Below, piece by piece: positions 19,934-29,449 of a DNA stretch of 61,091 nt. Position 1 is the first letter of the stretch; every line of letters starts with the position of its first letter. The stretch comes from an uncultured Granulicella sp. (lineage in GTDB: Bacteria; Acidobacteriota; Terriglobia; Terriglobales; Acidobacteriaceae). The position numbers and the translations under genes were made by a program. The DNA is taken from positions 1 through 61,091 of the forward strand of contig CALMVK010000040.1 in the NCBI GenBank assembly GCA_937873145.1, read 5' to 3'. The notes under the pieces are model-generated. The model saw nothing but the letters and a program-made list of their open reading frames with translations. It was not told where the DNA came from and ran no database searches.

Positions 19934-20383
19934 ATGACGCTTGCCGGCTCGCTGTTTGCTCTTGCTATTTTCTCAACCTTCTTCTGCACCGCAGTCAATG
20001 CCTATACGTTGCGCATTGCCTACCCACTTTGGCGTGCAGTCCCTCCGGAAGCCTTCGCTGCGCACCATCGCGAGTACCTGCGTCGTCTTACCCCGGTCAT
20101 CACTCTTCCGCACATTGTTATGTTCTTCTCAAGCGCCTCTCTTTTGCGATGGCGGCCCAGTTCTTTCCGTTTGCGCGATGCGGTTGTCCTGTTTGTGCTC
20201 GATGCCGGTGTTGTGGCGGTGAGCGCCTTCGCCGCCGGACCCATCCACTCGCGTTTCGAGCGCACTGGACACCTCGACCCAGCCGGCCTGACCCTCCTGT
20301 TGCGCATCAGCGCGCTGCGCACCGTTTCAATGCTTGCCGCCAGCGGCTTGCTTTGTCTTCGCATCGCCCGTGCCGTCGCCTAG
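19934..20383 (+). CDS. Small integral membrane protein, four predicted helices
   Basis: A 149-residue protein with about four hydrophobic segments: L-F-A-L-A-I-F-S-T-F-F-C-T-A-V-N-A near the start, I-V-M-F-F-S-S-A-S-L-L, A-V-V-L-F-V-L-D-A-G-V-V-A-V, and a final L-A-A-S-G-L-L-C-L-R-I-A. No family recognised with certainty; the layout resembles DUF1772-like small membrane proteins. The ATG at 19934 was chosen because the protein starts directly with a membrane helix. Confidence 0.6.
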   Translation: MTLAGSLFALAIFSTFFCTAVNAYTLRIAYPLWRAVPPEAFAAHHREYLRRLTPVITLPHIVMFFSSASLLRWRPSSFRLRDAVVLFVLDAGVVAVSAFAAGPIHSRFERTGHLDPAGLTLLLRISALRTVSMLAASGLLCLRIARAVA

Positions 20384-20530
20384 GCTGAGGGACGAGAACA
20401 GCGCTGGAACGATCAAGTCCGTTCATTGTGCTAGACTTACGTAGTTTCGCATCAGACTGTAATGAAGAACGCGCCGGGAAACGACCCATCAGCACTCTGC
20501 TGCGATCGCCACCGCGTATGAGGGAATACC

Positions 20531-20854
20531 ATGTATGCAGTCATCCGCACGGGCGGAAAGCAGTACCGCGTTGCTCCCGGCGACGTGTTGAAGGTGGAGA
20601 AACTCGAGTACCAGGATGGTACCGTCGAGTTCTCTGATGTTCTCGCTATCTCTGGTGAGGCAGGCGGTTTTGAGTCCTCTTTAGAAGGCGCAAAGGTGAC
20701 CGGTACCGTGCTTGGTCAAGGCCGCGGGGACAAGATTCTGGTCTTCAAGTTCAAGCGCAAGAAGCAGTACAAGCGCATGCAGGGCCATCGTCAAGCCTTT
20801 ACCGAGATCAAGATTGGTGAGATCTCCATCAATGGTAAGAGCTTCACTGCCTAA
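20531..20854 (+). CDS. rplU: 50S ribosomal protein L21
   Basis: A 107-residue L21 that binds 23S rRNA. M-Y-A-V-I-R-T-G-G-K-Q-Y-R-V at the start and F-K-F-K-R-K-K-Q-Y-K-R-M-Q-G-H-R-Q near the end are diagnostic. GAGGGAATACC precedes the ATG. It forms the standard pair with rpmA 54 bases downstream. Confidence 0.97.
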   Translation: MYAVIRTGGKQYRVAPGDVLKVEKLEYQDGTVEFSDVLAISGEAGGFESSLEGAKVTGTVLGQGRGDKILVFKFKRKKQYKRMQGHRQAFTEIKIGEISINGKSFTA

Positions 20855-20908
20855 GCAGGTTTAACCAGCGACGCACCGGCTTGCGGGAGCGTTGGATGAG
20901 GATCAGAA

Positions 20909-21187
20909 ATGGCACATAAAAAAGGTCTAGGCTCTTCAAAAAACGGGCGCGACTCGAACGCACAACGGCTTGGCGTCAAGCGCTTTAGCGGAGAAACCGT
21001 TACGGGCGGCTCCATTCTTGTCCGGCAGCGCGGTACTCCGCTCAAGCCCGGCCTCAACGTCGGTCGCGGTAAAGATGACACTCTCTTCGCCAAAGTCTCT
21101 GGCGTCGTCAAGTTTCAAAATCGCGGTCAGCAGGGGCGCTTCGTCTCGATCCTTGTCGCTGCCGAACCCCAGGCGGCTTCCGCGTAA
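20909..21187 (+). CDS. rpmA: 50S ribosomal protein L27
   Basis: A 92-residue L27. [24 protein letters not shown] is the conserved N-terminus that reaches the peptidyl-transferase centre, and [11 protein letters not shown] is here [11 protein letters not shown]. It follows rplU, and a terminator lies at 21211-21236. Confidence 0.97.
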   Translation: MAHKKGLGSSKNGRDSNAQRLGVKRFSGETVTGGSILVRQRGTPLKPGLNVGRGKDDTLFAKVSGVVKFQNRGQQGRFVSILVAAEPQAASA

Positions 21188-21210
21188 ACGCACGTTCCTG
21201 AATACACCGA

Positions 21211-21236
21211 AGCCCTGCCCACCCAGGCAGGGCTTT
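21211..21236 (+). terminator. Intrinsic terminator after rplU-rpmA
   Basis: A 9-bp perfect GC-rich stem (21211-21219 with 21226-21234) is followed by TTATACTTT. It separates the ribosomal pair from the toxin-antitoxin pair. Confidence 0.75.
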
Positions 21237-21270
21237 ATACTTTGCAGAGAGAACGGGACGAAAGACGCGC

Positions 21271-21579
21271 ATGCAGCCCATCATTACCGAGAATCGCGAA
21301 AAGATCGCTGAACTCTGCCGTACGCATCACGTGCGTCGCCTCTCCGTGTTTGGCTCCGCCGTTCGGGATGATTTCAATCCTGAATGCAGCGATGTGGATC
21401 TTCTGGTTGAATTCGCGCTGGATGACCATTTGCGTTACGCTCCAAACTTCTTCTCTCTGCAGCGCTCCCTCACCACTCTTTTCGGTCGGGAGGTCGATTT
21501 GATCGTCGAAGGCGCTGTACGCAATCCTTTTATTCTTCACAATGTTGAGGCACAAAAGGAGCTGCTGTATGCAGCGTGA
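21271..21579 (+). CDS. mntA: MntA-type minimal nucleotidyltransferase antitoxin
   Basis: A 102-residue nucleotidyltransferase of the MNT family. The core reads F-G-S-A-V-R-D-D-F then S-D-V-D-L-L-V-E-F, the G-S and D-x-D catalytic pair, with a third acidic residue in R-E-V-D-L-I-V-E-G. In HepT/MntA systems the antitoxin adds AMP to the toxin's tyrosine and silences it. It overlaps hepT by 11 bases. The pair sits between rpmA and ruvB. Confidence 0.85.
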   Translation: MQPIITENREKIAELCRTHHVRRLSVFGSAVRDDFNPECSDVDLLVEFALDDHLRYAPNFFSLQRSLTTLFGREVDLIVEGAVRNPFILHNVEAQKELLYAA

Positions 21580-21916
21580 GTTCCTGGCCTATCTGAGTGA
21601 TATTTCTCGTGCGGGAGAGGACATCCTGTCCTTCACCTCAGGGTTCGACCAAGAGATGTTCCACACTCTTCCCGTTGTTCAGGCGGCTGTGGAACGCAAG
21701 TTTAAAATCCTTGGAGAAGCCATTGTGCAATGCCGCCATCACTTTCCCGATCAGGTAAAGCAGTTGGGAGAGGTGCAGGCAATCGTCGACTTCCGCAACT
21801 ATCTCGCTCACCGGTATAACTCGGTCTCCGAGGATATTGTTTGGGATATTCTGCAGCACGATTTGCCCCCTTTATTGGCGATCGTCAAGGCCGTCCCCGG
21901 AATGCCGCTCACGTGA
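21569..21916 (+). CDS. hepT: HepT-type HEPN RNase toxin
   Basis: A 115-residue HEPN protein. The RNase motif R-x4-H-x-Y is intact as R-N-Y-L-A-H-R-Y near residue 80; the Tyr is the AMPylation target in known HepT proteins. [10 protein letters not shown] is a family segment. The ATG at 21569 lies inside the mntA end. Its TGA stop (21914-21916) overlaps the GTG start of ruvB, so toxin translation runs straight into a DNA-repair gene. Confidence 0.88.
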   Translation: MQREFLAYLSDISRAGEDILSFTSGFDQEMFHTLPVVQAAVERKFKILGEAIVQCRHHFPDQVKQLGEVQAIVDFRNYLAHRYNSVSEDIVWDILQHDLPPLLAIVKAVPGMPLT

Positions 21917-22929
21917 CACCCGAGCGCCTTGTCTCCGCCATCCCGGTTGAAGACGATTCCGTCTTCGAGCTGAAGCTTCGCCCGCATCGGCTCTCCGAGT
22001 TCATCGGCCAATCGAAAGCGAAACAGCAGCTCGCGATTGCGCTTGAAGCCGCCAAGTCCCGCGGTGAAGCACTCGATCACGTTCTCCTCTTTGGCCCTCC
22101 CGGCCTCGGCAAAACGACGCTTGCGACCATCATTGCCAATGAGATGGGCGTTGCCTTCCAGCAGACCAGCGGCCCCGCGCTTCAGATCCAGGGAGACCTC
22201 ACGGCCATTCTCTCCAACCTCAAGGACAAGCAGGTGCTTTTTCTGGATGAAGCTCATCGACTCCAGCCAGTGTTGCAGGAGAAGCTGTACACCGCGCTTG
22301 AAGACCTCAGGCTCGACATCATGATCGGCCAGGGACCCGCCGCGCGCACGTTCATTCTCGATGTCAAGCCGTTCACCTTCGTCGCTGCCACCACCCGGCC
22401 CAGCCTGCTTAGCTCACCGATGCGCGCACGCTTCGGTATCCTGCTGCGCCTGGAGTTCTATACGGATGACGAGCTGCGCTTCATCGTGGAGCGCTCTGCC
22501 GACGTGCTCGGGGTGCCGATCGACCGCGACGGTGCGTCGGAGCTCGCGATGCGCTCCCGCGGCACACCACGCATCGCCAACCGGCTACTCCGCCGCGTCC
22601 GCGATTACGCCCAGGTTCGCGGCGATGGGCGCATCGACCGCGCCACGGCCCACGCCGCTCTTGAGATGCTCGAGGTCGATTCGCATGGCTTCGACGAACT
22701 CGACCGTCGCCTGCTGCGCACCATCATTGAGAAATACGACGGTGGTCCGGTCGGTCTTGGCACCCTGGCCGCTGCTCTCGCCGAAGAACAGGAAGCGCTT
22801 GAAGAAGTGTACGAACCCTTTCTCATTCAGATCGGCTTCCTCGACCGCACCCCTCGCGGCCGGGTCGCCACCCGGCTTGCCTATCAGCACTTCGGCCTAG
22901 ACATGCCTGGAAAACTGAGCCTTTTCTGA
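21913..22929 (+). CDS. ruvB: Holliday junction branch migration helicase RuvB
   Basis: RuvB is the hexameric AAA+ motor that moves Holliday junctions with RuvA. The 338-residue protein contains L-R-P-x-x-L-x-E-F-I-G-Q, Walker [12 protein letters not shown], Walker B F-L-D-E-A-H-R-L (most RuvB have D-E-I-H-R-L), sensor I A-A-T-T-R-P, and [18 protein letters not shown] near the winged helix. The GTG at 21913 was chosen: it overlaps the hepT stop as GTGA and leaves the usual short N-terminal tail. ruvA is over 10 kb away at 32336. Confidence 0.95.
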   Translation: MTPERLVSAIPVEDDSVFELKLRPHRLSEFIGQSKAKQQLAIALEAAKSRGEALDHVLLFGPPGLGKTTLATIIANEMGVAFQQTSGPALQIQGDLTAILSNLKDKQVLFLDEAHRLQPVLQEKLYTALEDLRLDIMIGQGPAARTFILDVKPFTFVAATTRPSLLSSPMRARFGILLRLEFYTDDELRFIVERSADVLGVPIDRDGASELAMRSRGTPRIANRLLRRVRDYAQVRGDGRIDRATAHAALEMLEVDSHGFDELDRRLLRTIIEKYDGGPVGLGTLAAALAEEQEALEEVYEPFLIQIGFLDRTPRGRVATRLAYQHFGLDMPGKLSLF

Positions 22930-23095
22930 AGCAGATCTCCGGTGCTCGAACTTTCTAAAGCAAGCATGCACTCCTGATTCAGCAACGGGATGCGGACAAG
23001 CAGCTTGCTCCCGAAAGCTGTGTTTTCGCCGCCATTGCATCTCCCAACCTCCCACCGAAAATACGCGTCTTAGTGAGCGGTCTTAAGGAGCGCAC

Positions 23096-23950
23096 ATGCC
23101 TTACCTCGAAATCAAAGACGGAACCGAACTCTACTTCAACGATTGGGGCACCGGTATGCCCGTGGTGCTGATTCACGGCTGGCCCCTCAGTTCCGCCATG
23201 TGGGAGCACCAGGCCATGTTCCTGGTCCAGAATGGCTATCGCGTCATCGCCTACGATCGCCGCGGATTCGGAAAGTCGTCGCAGCCCTACACTGGGCACA
23301 CGTACGATCGTCTGGCCGATGACCTGGGCGAACTGATGACCGCACTCGACCTGCAAAATGCCGCTCTCGTCGGCTTCTCCATGGGCGGAGGCGAAGTCGT
23401 TCGTTACTTGAGCCGCCACGCCGCGCAGCGTGTGTCGAAGGCCGTCCTTATCTCCTCCGTCGCGCCTTACATGCTAAAGACCGACGACAACCCCGACGGT
23501 ACACCGGAGAGCACCTTTGACGAATTCCGTGAGGCAATCCTCAAGGATCGCTTCGCTTTCCTCAATGAGTTTGGTCCCAAGTTCTATGGACGCTCTACCC
23601 TGCACCATACCGTCTCGGAGCCGGTCTTGAACTGGACGTTTGCGCAGGCCGCCATGGCTTCCCCGAAGGCCACGCTCGACGATCTTACCGCCTTCTCGAC
23701 CACTGACTTTCGTCAGGAGATGCGCTCCATCAGCACTCGTACTCTCATCATCCATGGCACCAGCGACCATACCGTCCCGATCGATGCCGCAGGTCGCGCC
23801 GCCGCCAAAATCCTGACCAACTCCACCCTCATCGAGTACGACGGAGAGCCACACGGCCTGTTCATGACTGCGCCGGACCGCCTCAATCGCGATCTGCTCG
23901 ACTTCCTTGGAGGTGACCATAACACCGTTCCCAAGCTGCAACAGATCTGA
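23096..23950 (+). CDS. Alpha/beta hydrolase (non-haem chloroperoxidase/aryl esterase type)
   Basis: A 284-residue alpha/beta hydrolase starting M-P-Y-L-E-I-K-D-G-T-E-L. The oxyanion segment is V-L-I-H-G-W-P-L-S, the nucleophile elbow G-F-S-M-G-G-G-E-V-V-R-Y, the acid likely Asp in H-G-T-S-D-H-T-V-P and the base His in G-E-P-H-G-L-F. This set is characteristic of cofactor-free haloperoxidases/perhydrolases, which act as esterases. GGAGCGCAC lies ahead of the ATG. murQ starts 12 bases downstream, so the two are likely cotranscribed. Confidence 0.88.
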   Translation: MPYLEIKDGTELYFNDWGTGMPVVLIHGWPLSSAMWEHQAMFLVQNGYRVIAYDRRGFGKSSQPYTGHTYDRLADDLGELMTALDLQNAALVGFSMGGGEVVRYLSRHAAQRVSKAVLISSVAPYMLKTDDNPDGTPESTFDEFREAILKDRFAFLNEFGPKFYGRSTLHHTVSEPVLNWTFAQAAMASPKATLDDLTAFSTTDFRQEMRSISTRTLIIHGTSDHTVPIDAAGRAAAKILTNSTLIEYDGEPHGLFMTAPDRLNRDLLDFLGGDHNTVPKLQQI

Positions 23951-23962
23951 GCAAATTCTGTT

Positions 23963-24877
23963 ATGGACAATTCTGAACAGCTAGGCCTGCTGCCGACCGA
24001 GGAGCGCAACTCCCGGTCGGCACACCTGGATGAACTTGCGACCGCCGACCTTCTCGCTGTAATCAACGAGGAGGACAAAGTTGTAGTGGCCGCAGTGCAA
24101 GACAAGATTTCCATCATTGCGCAAGTAGTGGACGCCGTGGCGGATCGCTTCACGCGCGGAGGCCGGCTATTTTACGTCGGCGCGGGCACGAGCGGCCGAT
24201 TGGGCGTGCTCGACGCAAGCGAATGTCCGCCTACGTTCTCCGTCGATCCAGGATTGTTCGTCGGACTCATCGCGGGTGGAGATTCCGCGCTGCGAAGATC
24301 TTCGGAGAAGAGCGAAGACTCCGAGTCGCAGGGCGCTGCAGACCTCAGCGCACATGCTCTCACCGCGGTCGACACAGTTATCGGCATCGCCGCTTCAGGA
24401 CGCACTCCTTACGTCCTGGGGGCGCTTGCCGCCATGAACGCAGCAGGCGGCTTGAGTGTGGCGCTTACTTGTGCCGGCGGTAGCCGGGAGCCCTCGCGCA
24501 TGGCAGGTGTGGCGCAGTTTGCCATCGAGCTCGCCACCGGGCCGGAGGTGCTTACAGGCTCTACCCGCATGAAGGCCGGCACAGCAACCAAGATGGTGCT
24601 CAATATGATCTCGACCGCCGTGATGGTTCGGCAAGGCGCGGTCTACGGCAATCTGATGGTCAACCTGCAGCCCAGCAATGCGAAGCTTGTCGATCGTGCG
24701 CGGCGCATCCTCGTGGACGCTACAGGGTGCTCTGCGGAGAGGGCAGCTCAGCTTCTTACCGAAGCTGGAACGGTCAAGACGGCGATTGTCATGGAGCTGC
24801 TTGGGCTTCCGTATGCGGCGTCCGCTGCCCGGCTGAAGCGCGTCAACGGTGTGCTGCGCGAGGCTTTGAAGCGGTAA
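23963..24877 (+). CDS. murQ: N-acetylmuramic acid 6-phosphate etherase
   Basis: MurQ removes the lactyl ether of MurNAc-6-phosphate during cell-wall recycling, giving GlcNAc-6-phosphate. The 304-residue protein carries the SIS domain and the family signature G-A-G-T-S-G-R-L-G-V-L-D-A-S-E-C-P-P-T-F near residue 75, plus G-S-T-R-M-K-A-G-T-A-T-K. The start M-D-N-S-E-Q-L-G-L-L-P-T-E-x-R-N fits the family. No anhydro-MurNAc kinase gene is seen nearby. Confidence 0.94.
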   Translation: MDNSEQLGLLPTEERNSRSAHLDELATADLLAVINEEDKVVVAAVQDKISIIAQVVDAVADRFTRGGRLFYVGAGTSGRLGVLDASECPPTFSVDPGLFVGLIAGGDSALRRSSEKSEDSESQGAADLSAHALTAVDTVIGIAASGRTPYVLGALAAMNAAGGLSVALTCAGGSREPSRMAGVAQFAIELATGPEVLTGSTRMKAGTATKMVLNMISTAVMVRQGAVYGNLMVNLQPSNAKLVDRARRILVDATGCSAERAAQLLTEAGTVKTAIVMELLGLPYAASAARLKRVNGVLREALKR

Positions 24878-25096
24878 ACGCTAAGCTTCTTCCAGGACCC
24901 AAATACTGTGTAACTCCGGTGGGAAACTTTGTTTAGATGTAGAACTATTGACAGACAACGCTAAAATTCAGAGAAGTTGTGTCGTCTATCGCCTATTTTT
25001 CACTAGGAAAAGGAAGCACGTCACGTAGCATCGGCCCTGACTGGAACACTCCCCCTTTCGACCCGGTCACCATCTCTTTCGCCGAGGCACTCCTTC

Positions 25097-27025
25097 ATGT
25101 TCAGGAAAGTTCTTGTCTGCAACGCGTTACTCGCCGCACTGGTATCGCATGCTCACACTCAGGTCTTGACCGCGCCCTGTAACGTTCCTGCCGCTGTGAC
25201 CGTGGGCACTCCGGTTGTCGTTACGACAGCCGCCAACGTGGATACCGGATTGCTCATCACCAACGCGATTGCACAGGCTCTTGCCAGCGGAACCAATACC
25301 GTCATCGTGAACCCGGGGGTGAGTTCGGCTCCCATGACGACGTCGGTGGTGCTCAACAATCTAACCAACTTCACGCTGCAACTGAACTCCACCGGCATCT
25401 ACGGCTACGGGTTGGCACATACGATGTTCACCATCAATGGCGGTTCCAACGTAAAGATTTTAGGAGGCAAATTCCTGGCGGGAACTCCCGGATTGAATGC
25501 TCCCTCCTGCGTCGCCATTGTGGGCAATGACGGCGCGCAAAGCAACAATATCGAGCTCAGTGGCTTTGAGTGCTCTGCCACGACCAGCCATGGCATTGTG
25601 CTCGAGGGTTCCGGCTCGAGCTACACCAACATCCAGAATGTCTCCATCCACAACACGCTGATTCATGACACAGGATCGGTAAACATTTCTGCGACCGGCG
25701 TCAACAAGCTTTGCATGCAGAGCAACGTACTGGTCAATCCAGCGACCGGTGGCGTGAATGGAAGCGGCGACCCGGCCAACGTGGCGGTTGCCTACTCTGA
25801 AAACGTCTACTTCGGCCAGAACTACGTGGCCGGTACGCCGGTGTGGTTTCGCCAGCCAAATCCTACCAATACGCCGCCGACCGGGATCTATGCGTTCTCT
25901 TCGATGAACGTCAATACGGATTCCAATTACTTCGTCAACTCGCAGTGCACGGTGGCCACATGCTCCGGCACGGGCAACCTGCCAAGCTCGCCTTCCGCGG
26001 TGCATGACGACACGGTCTTGAACGCGATCAACGTCAACAATGTCGTAGACAGCTACGGCGTCGGCATCACCTGCGAGCTCAGCTGGTTCTGCAGCGCCAC
26101 CGGCGGCGCGATCTCCAATGCCTACGACTACGGAGTCTACGACGAGAGCAATCACTCCACCATTCAGGTCAATCCGCTTACCTCGACCGCCGGCCTGGTG
26201 CCTGTAGCGAATGTCAACCTGCAGACCGTCAACGACACGGTCAATGGCAATGTTACGTCCGTGGTGCAGGCCTCGGTTCCCGGCACCGGAATCGTCTTCA
26301 GCCAGAATTTGGGCGGTGTGACCAACTTCGGAGTGGAACCCTTTCCGTCAATTTGGATCAAGTCCGCAAACGGCCAGCCAGCCGATGGTCTGGAGCTTTG
26401 GGCCTCCGCCACCGGCAACATTCTGAATGCGCACACCAAATTCCCTCTACCGGCGCTTCCTGCAGGACAATGGGTCCAGGTTGGCCTGCAGCCGGCACAC
26501 ATTACCTTGATGGGTCTGCTGGGTGTCCAGACCTGGGGGCTGGTGAACCCGGGAAATCCCAACAGCGATACCGTACGCGTCAGCACCTACAATCAGATCG
26601 CGGACTCCCGCAACAACACCTATACCGGAGTCTCGATCTCCGGAACCGGCGCGTATCCAATGGCTGTCTCGGGCTGCGGATCGAATACCACGTTCCTGAA
26701 CAATACGATTTTCAATCCAGGGTCCGTGGGCGTCTGGCCTTACTACAACAGCGGCCTCATCGGCCAGGTGTTCATCGGTGGTTATAACAACTGCACACGC
26801 ACTGGAGTGTACTTTACCAACAACACGACCAACCTCAATGTGCCTTTGAACCTGGGTGGATCTGCGTTGTTCAACCTGAGCAACTATGGCGCAAACAACA
26901 CGATCAGCAACGTCGTGCTGACGCATGACAACGCAGCCGGACCCTTTGCGTCGGTGCAGGGAAACTTCCTCATCAACAACCAGGGGTCGAACAGCACGAT
27001 CGCCACTCCGATCGTTAATCCATAG
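25097..27025 (+). CDS. Secreted right-handed beta-helix protein
   Basis: A 642-residue exported protein. The signal peptide M-F-R-K-V-L-V-C-N-A-L-L-A-A-L-V-S-H-A ends near H-T-Q. The body is Asn/Thr/Gly/Val-rich with repeated short strands (N-N-L-T-N-F-T-L-Q-L, N-S-T-G-I-Y-G-Y, G-S-N-V-K-I-L-G-G-K-F), typical of parallel beta-helix folds in pectate-lyase-like or surface proteins. No catalytic residues can be assigned. A terminator-like hairpin follows at 27045-27079. Confidence 0.65.
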   Translation: MFRKVLVCNALLAALVSHAHTQVLTAPCNVPAAVTVGTPVVVTTAANVDTGLLITNAIAQALASGTNTVIVNPGVSSAPMTTSVVLNNLTNFTLQLNSTGIYGYGLAHTMFTINGGSNVKILGGKFLAGTPGLNAPSCVAIVGNDGAQSNNIELSGFECSATTSHGIVLEGSGSSYTNIQNVSIHNTLIHDTGSVNISATGVNKLCMQSNVLVNPATGGVNGSGDPANVAVAYSENVYFGQNYVAGTPVWFRQPNPTNTPPTGIYAFSSMNVNTDSNYFVNSQCTVATCSGTGNLPSSPSAVHDDTVLNAINVNNVVDSYGVGITCELSWFCSATGGAISNAYDYGVYDESNHSTIQVNPLTSTAGLVPVANVNLQTVNDTVNGNVTSVVQASVPGTGIVFSQNLGGVTNFGVEPFPSIWIKSANGQPADGLELWASATGNILNAHTKFPLPALPAGQWVQVGLQPAHITLMGLLGVQTWGLVNPGNPNSDTVRVSTYNQIADSRNNTYTGVSISGTGAYPMAVSGCGSNTTFLNNTIFNPGSVGVWPYYNSGLIGQVFIGGYNNCTRTGVYFTNNTTNLNVPLNLGGSALFNLSNYGANNTISNVVLTHDNAAGPFASVQGNFLINNQGSNSTIATPIVNP

Positions 27026-27044
27026 AGCAAGGGCGTAATTCTCC

Positions 27045-27079
27045 AGGACCGGAGCGCCCGTTGCGGCTTCGGTCCTTTT
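27045..27079 (+). terminator. Terminator-like hairpin after the beta-helix gene
   Basis: Seven-base perfect arms (27045-27051 with 27070-27076) plus partial inner pairing are followed by a TTTT run. The reverse orientation could also serve folK. Confidence 0.55.
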
Positions 27080-27115
27080 GCTTTGGAAGAGAGGTCCTGC
27101 TTCCGGAGCTGAGCT

Positions 27116-27622
27116 TCAAAGACCGTCCAGTAACTGCGACGCGGTCTTTCCCAGCACCGGATGGAGCCAGTGGGGTGCAATCTGCACCAGCGGTTCCAGT
27201 ACGAAGCGCCGCTCCTGCAGCCCCGGGTGGGGGAGGGTGAGTTCCGGAAGAGCAAGCACCAGATCATCGAACCAGAGCAGGTCGAGATCGAGGGTGCGCG
27301 GTCCTTTGGGAACGGCGGCTTCGGATCGATCTCTTCCCAGGGTGAGTTCGATTGCAAGCAAAGCCTGCAGCAGCGGCCTGGGTTCAAGGGCAGTTGTCAG
27401 CAGGAGCGCGGCATTTAAAAAACGGGGCTGCGGGGTATAGAGAACGGGGGCTGTATCGAAGAAGCTGGAGACTGCAGTAACTTTGCCGAGGGTGCGGATC
27501 CGGTCAATGGCAAGTGTCAGGTTTTGTTCCCGGCCACCCCAGGGTGAAGAGAGATTTGAGCCGAGAGCGATGGCCGCATCGTGAAGAAGTAAGTCAGGGA
27601 GAGGAATGGCAGGCTCAGGCAT
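27116..27622 (-). CDS. folK: 6-hydroxymethyl-7,8-dihydropterin pyrophosphokinase
   Basis: HPPK transfers pyrophosphate from ATP to hydroxymethyl-dihydropterin in folate synthesis. The 168-residue protein has A-I-A-L-G-S-N-L-S near the start, R-F-L-N-A-A-L-L-L, the ATP site G-P-R-T-L-D-L-D-L-L and L-P-H-P-x-L-x-E-R-R-F-V-L-E-P-L. The ATG at 27622 overlaps the lpxC stop by 8 bases, so it is probably coupled to lpxC. A longer frame upstream is Arg-rich overlap with lpxC and unlikely to be used. Confidence 0.93.
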   Translation of the reverse strand: MPEPAIPLPDLLLHDAAIALGSNLSSPWGGREQNLTLAIDRIRTLGKVTAVSSFFDTAPVLYTPQPRFLNAALLLTTALEPRPLLQALLAIELTLGRDRSEAAVPKGPRTLDLDLLWFDDLVLALPELTLPHPGLQERRFVLEPLVQIAPHWLHPVLGKTASQLLDGL

Positions 27623-28556
27623 GCGCCGGGGTAAGCACCAGCGACGGGGCCACGGAGCGTACCGGCGCGGCGGTCTCCGCAACCTCATCGTAGCCAGGCG
27701 CAAGCTCCCAGGCGGAGCGGTCCCGCATGAGCCTTTGCACCAGCGCCGTATGCATGGCGTGACCGGCGCGCTCCGCGACGACGCGGCCCTGGATACGTCT
27801 GCCGGCGAGAGCCAGGTCGCCGATCAGGTCCAGGACCTTATGCCGAACAAATTCGTCCGCAAAACGCAGTGGTCCGTTGAGGATGCCGGTACGGGTAAGA
27901 ATGATGGCGCAGGCCTCGGAGGCGCCGCGGATCAGGCCCATATTGCGCAGCATCGGCTCATCTTCCTTGAAGCCGAAGGTACGCGCCGGAGCGATTAGCT
28001 GGGCGTAGTCGCCGAGGTCGAGGTCGCCATGAAAGCTCTCGCAGCCGATGGGCGAGGGAAAGTCGATGGTGTAATCGATGGTGTAGCCAGTTCCGGGATA
28101 GACGCCGATGAACTTTGAACCGTCGCAGACCTCAACTGGCTTGAGGACGCGGAGATACTCGCGACGCCGGCGCTGGGTGCGCAGACCTACCCGGTCGAAC
28201 GCGCGCACATAGGGCAGGGCGCTTCCATCGAGAATGGGAACTTCCAGATTGTCGATTTCGACGATGACGTTGTCGACGCCGCAGCCGATGAGCGCGGAGA
28301 GCAGATGTTCAGTGGTCTGGATGAGGACCGATTGACGCATCAGCGAGGTCGCGTAACTGACCTTGGCGACGTTGCGGCCGGTGGCGGGAATCTCGAAGTT
28401 ATCGAGGTCGGTGCGGCGGAAGACGATGCCACTCCCCGCAGCGGCTGGCACCAATCGCATGGCGACCATGGCTCCACTGTGCAGCCCGACCCCTGAAAAG
28501 CGGATCTCGGATTGAATAGTCCGCTCGAGATGAGCGGAACTGGACGATGGGTGCAA
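27615..28556 (-). CDS. lpxC: UDP-3-O-acyl-N-acetylglucosamine deacetylase
   Basis: LpxC catalyses the committed step of lipid A synthesis and shows the organism has an outer membrane. The protein has L-E-R-T-I-Q-S-E-I-R-F-S-G-V-G-L-H-S-G at its N-terminus, T-T-E-H-L-L-S-A-L with the first zinc His, and H-K-V-L-D-L-I-G-D-L-A-L with the second His and the Asp ligand. I chose TTG 28556 because AGGAAG sits six bases ahead and the conserved region starts about ten residues later. A TTG at 28619 gives a 334-residue alternative. folK overlaps its 3' end. Confidence 0.92.
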   Translation of the reverse strand: MHPSSSSAHLERTIQSEIRFSGVGLHSGAMVAMRLVPAAAGSGIVFRRTDLDNFEIPATGRNVAKVSYATSLMRQSVLIQTTEHLLSALIGCGVDNVIVEIDNLEVPILDGSALPYVRAFDRVGLRTQRRRREYLRVLKPVEVCDGSKFIGVYPGTGYTIDYTIDFPSPIGCESFHGDLDLGDYAQLIAPARTFGFKEDEPMLRNMGLIRGASEACAIILTRTGILNGPLRFADEFVRHKVLDLIGDLALAGRRIQGRVVAERAGHAMHTALVQRLMRDRSAWELAPGYDEVAETAAPVRSVAPSLVLTPAHA

Positions 28557-28812
28557 GGGCTTCCTTTCGCCGGTGAAAAGAAGATTACATGAGCGAAGAG
28601 ACGCCGCGCGTGTGGTCAATTAGACACAGTTGCGGTTTGTGGTTCGGGCTCCGTCAGGCAAATTGCAAAAGAGCGCGCACCAGCGGGGGGAGATCAAGGC
28701 AACTGCAGCTTCCTAAGCTGAGGAGCGGATCCACTCGCTTTTAGAACGAGGGGTTAACTTCCGTGGTTCCGGCGGCTTTCTTGCTGAGCATTCAAAAGAT
28801 TGTTTGTTTTGT

Positions 28813-29433
28813 TTAGTTTAGCGGATCTCGTAGAAGCGACGCTTGAGCCGCCTCCGCAAGCAAAGCCACGACACGCGCAATCGGCAGTCCCACTACATTG
28901 AAGTAACAGCCCTCGATCCGCGGAATCCAGCGGGCCGCGTAGCCCTGAATGGCGTAGGCTCCGGCTTTATCCATCGGCTCACCGGACGCGATGTAAGCCG
29001 CGCTTTCCTGTGGAGCGATCCGATTCATGGTCACCTGGGTGATCTCGACATCGGCGAAGATTTCGCTCGGAGCCGAAGAGGACACGGCGGCGACTCCTGT
29101 CATCACGGCGTGGGTGCGGCCGGAGAGCAAAGCCAACATGCGGCTTGCATCCGCTGCGTCTCGCGGCTTACCGAGAATTTCGGGGGCGTGGTCCAGCAGA
29201 CCCGGGACGACCACCACTGTGTCCGCGGCCAGCACGAGTACCGGTTCGCGCAGTTCCCGCGGGCGCGCCAGGACAGCCTGCGCTTTCTCAACGGCGAGCC
29301 GCTGGACATAGGACGCGGCAGCCTCGTGTGGCAGTGCCGTCTCATCGAGCGCGGAAGGCTCAACGATAAATTCGAACCCCGCTTGGGTGAGGAGCTCGCG
29401 GCGACGAGGCGAGGCGGAGGCAAGAATCAGCAT
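28813..29433 (-). CDS. maf: Maf family nucleotide pyrophosphatase
   Basis: Maf proteins hydrolyse modified or canonical nucleoside triphosphates (dTTP/UTP or m7GTP type). The 206-residue sequence starts L-I-L-A-S-A-S-P-R-R-R-E-L-L, the phosphate-binding signature. It continues with V-L-A-A-D-T-V-V-V, G-K-P-R-D-A-A-D-A-S-R-M-L and D-K-A-G-A-Y-A-I-Q-G-Y-A-A-R, ending with G-C-Y-F-N-V-V-G-L-P. Substrate subclass not assigned. Confidence 0.93.
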   Translation of the reverse strand: MLILASASPRRRELLTQAGFEFIVEPSALDETALPHEAAASYVQRLAVEKAQAVLARPRELREPVLVLAADTVVVVPGLLDHAPEILGKPRDAADASRMLALLSGRTHAVMTGVAAVSSSAPSEIFADVEITQVTMNRIAPQESAAYIASGEPMDKAGAYAIQGYAARWIPRIEGCYFNVVGLPIARVVALLAEAAQASLLRDPLN

Positions 29434-29449
29434 GGGACCAGAATATAGG

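Noticed and set aside
21841..21912. Upstream ATG for ruvB
   Set aside because: It would extend ruvB through the 3' end of hepT; the GTG at 21913 gives the family's normal N-terminus.
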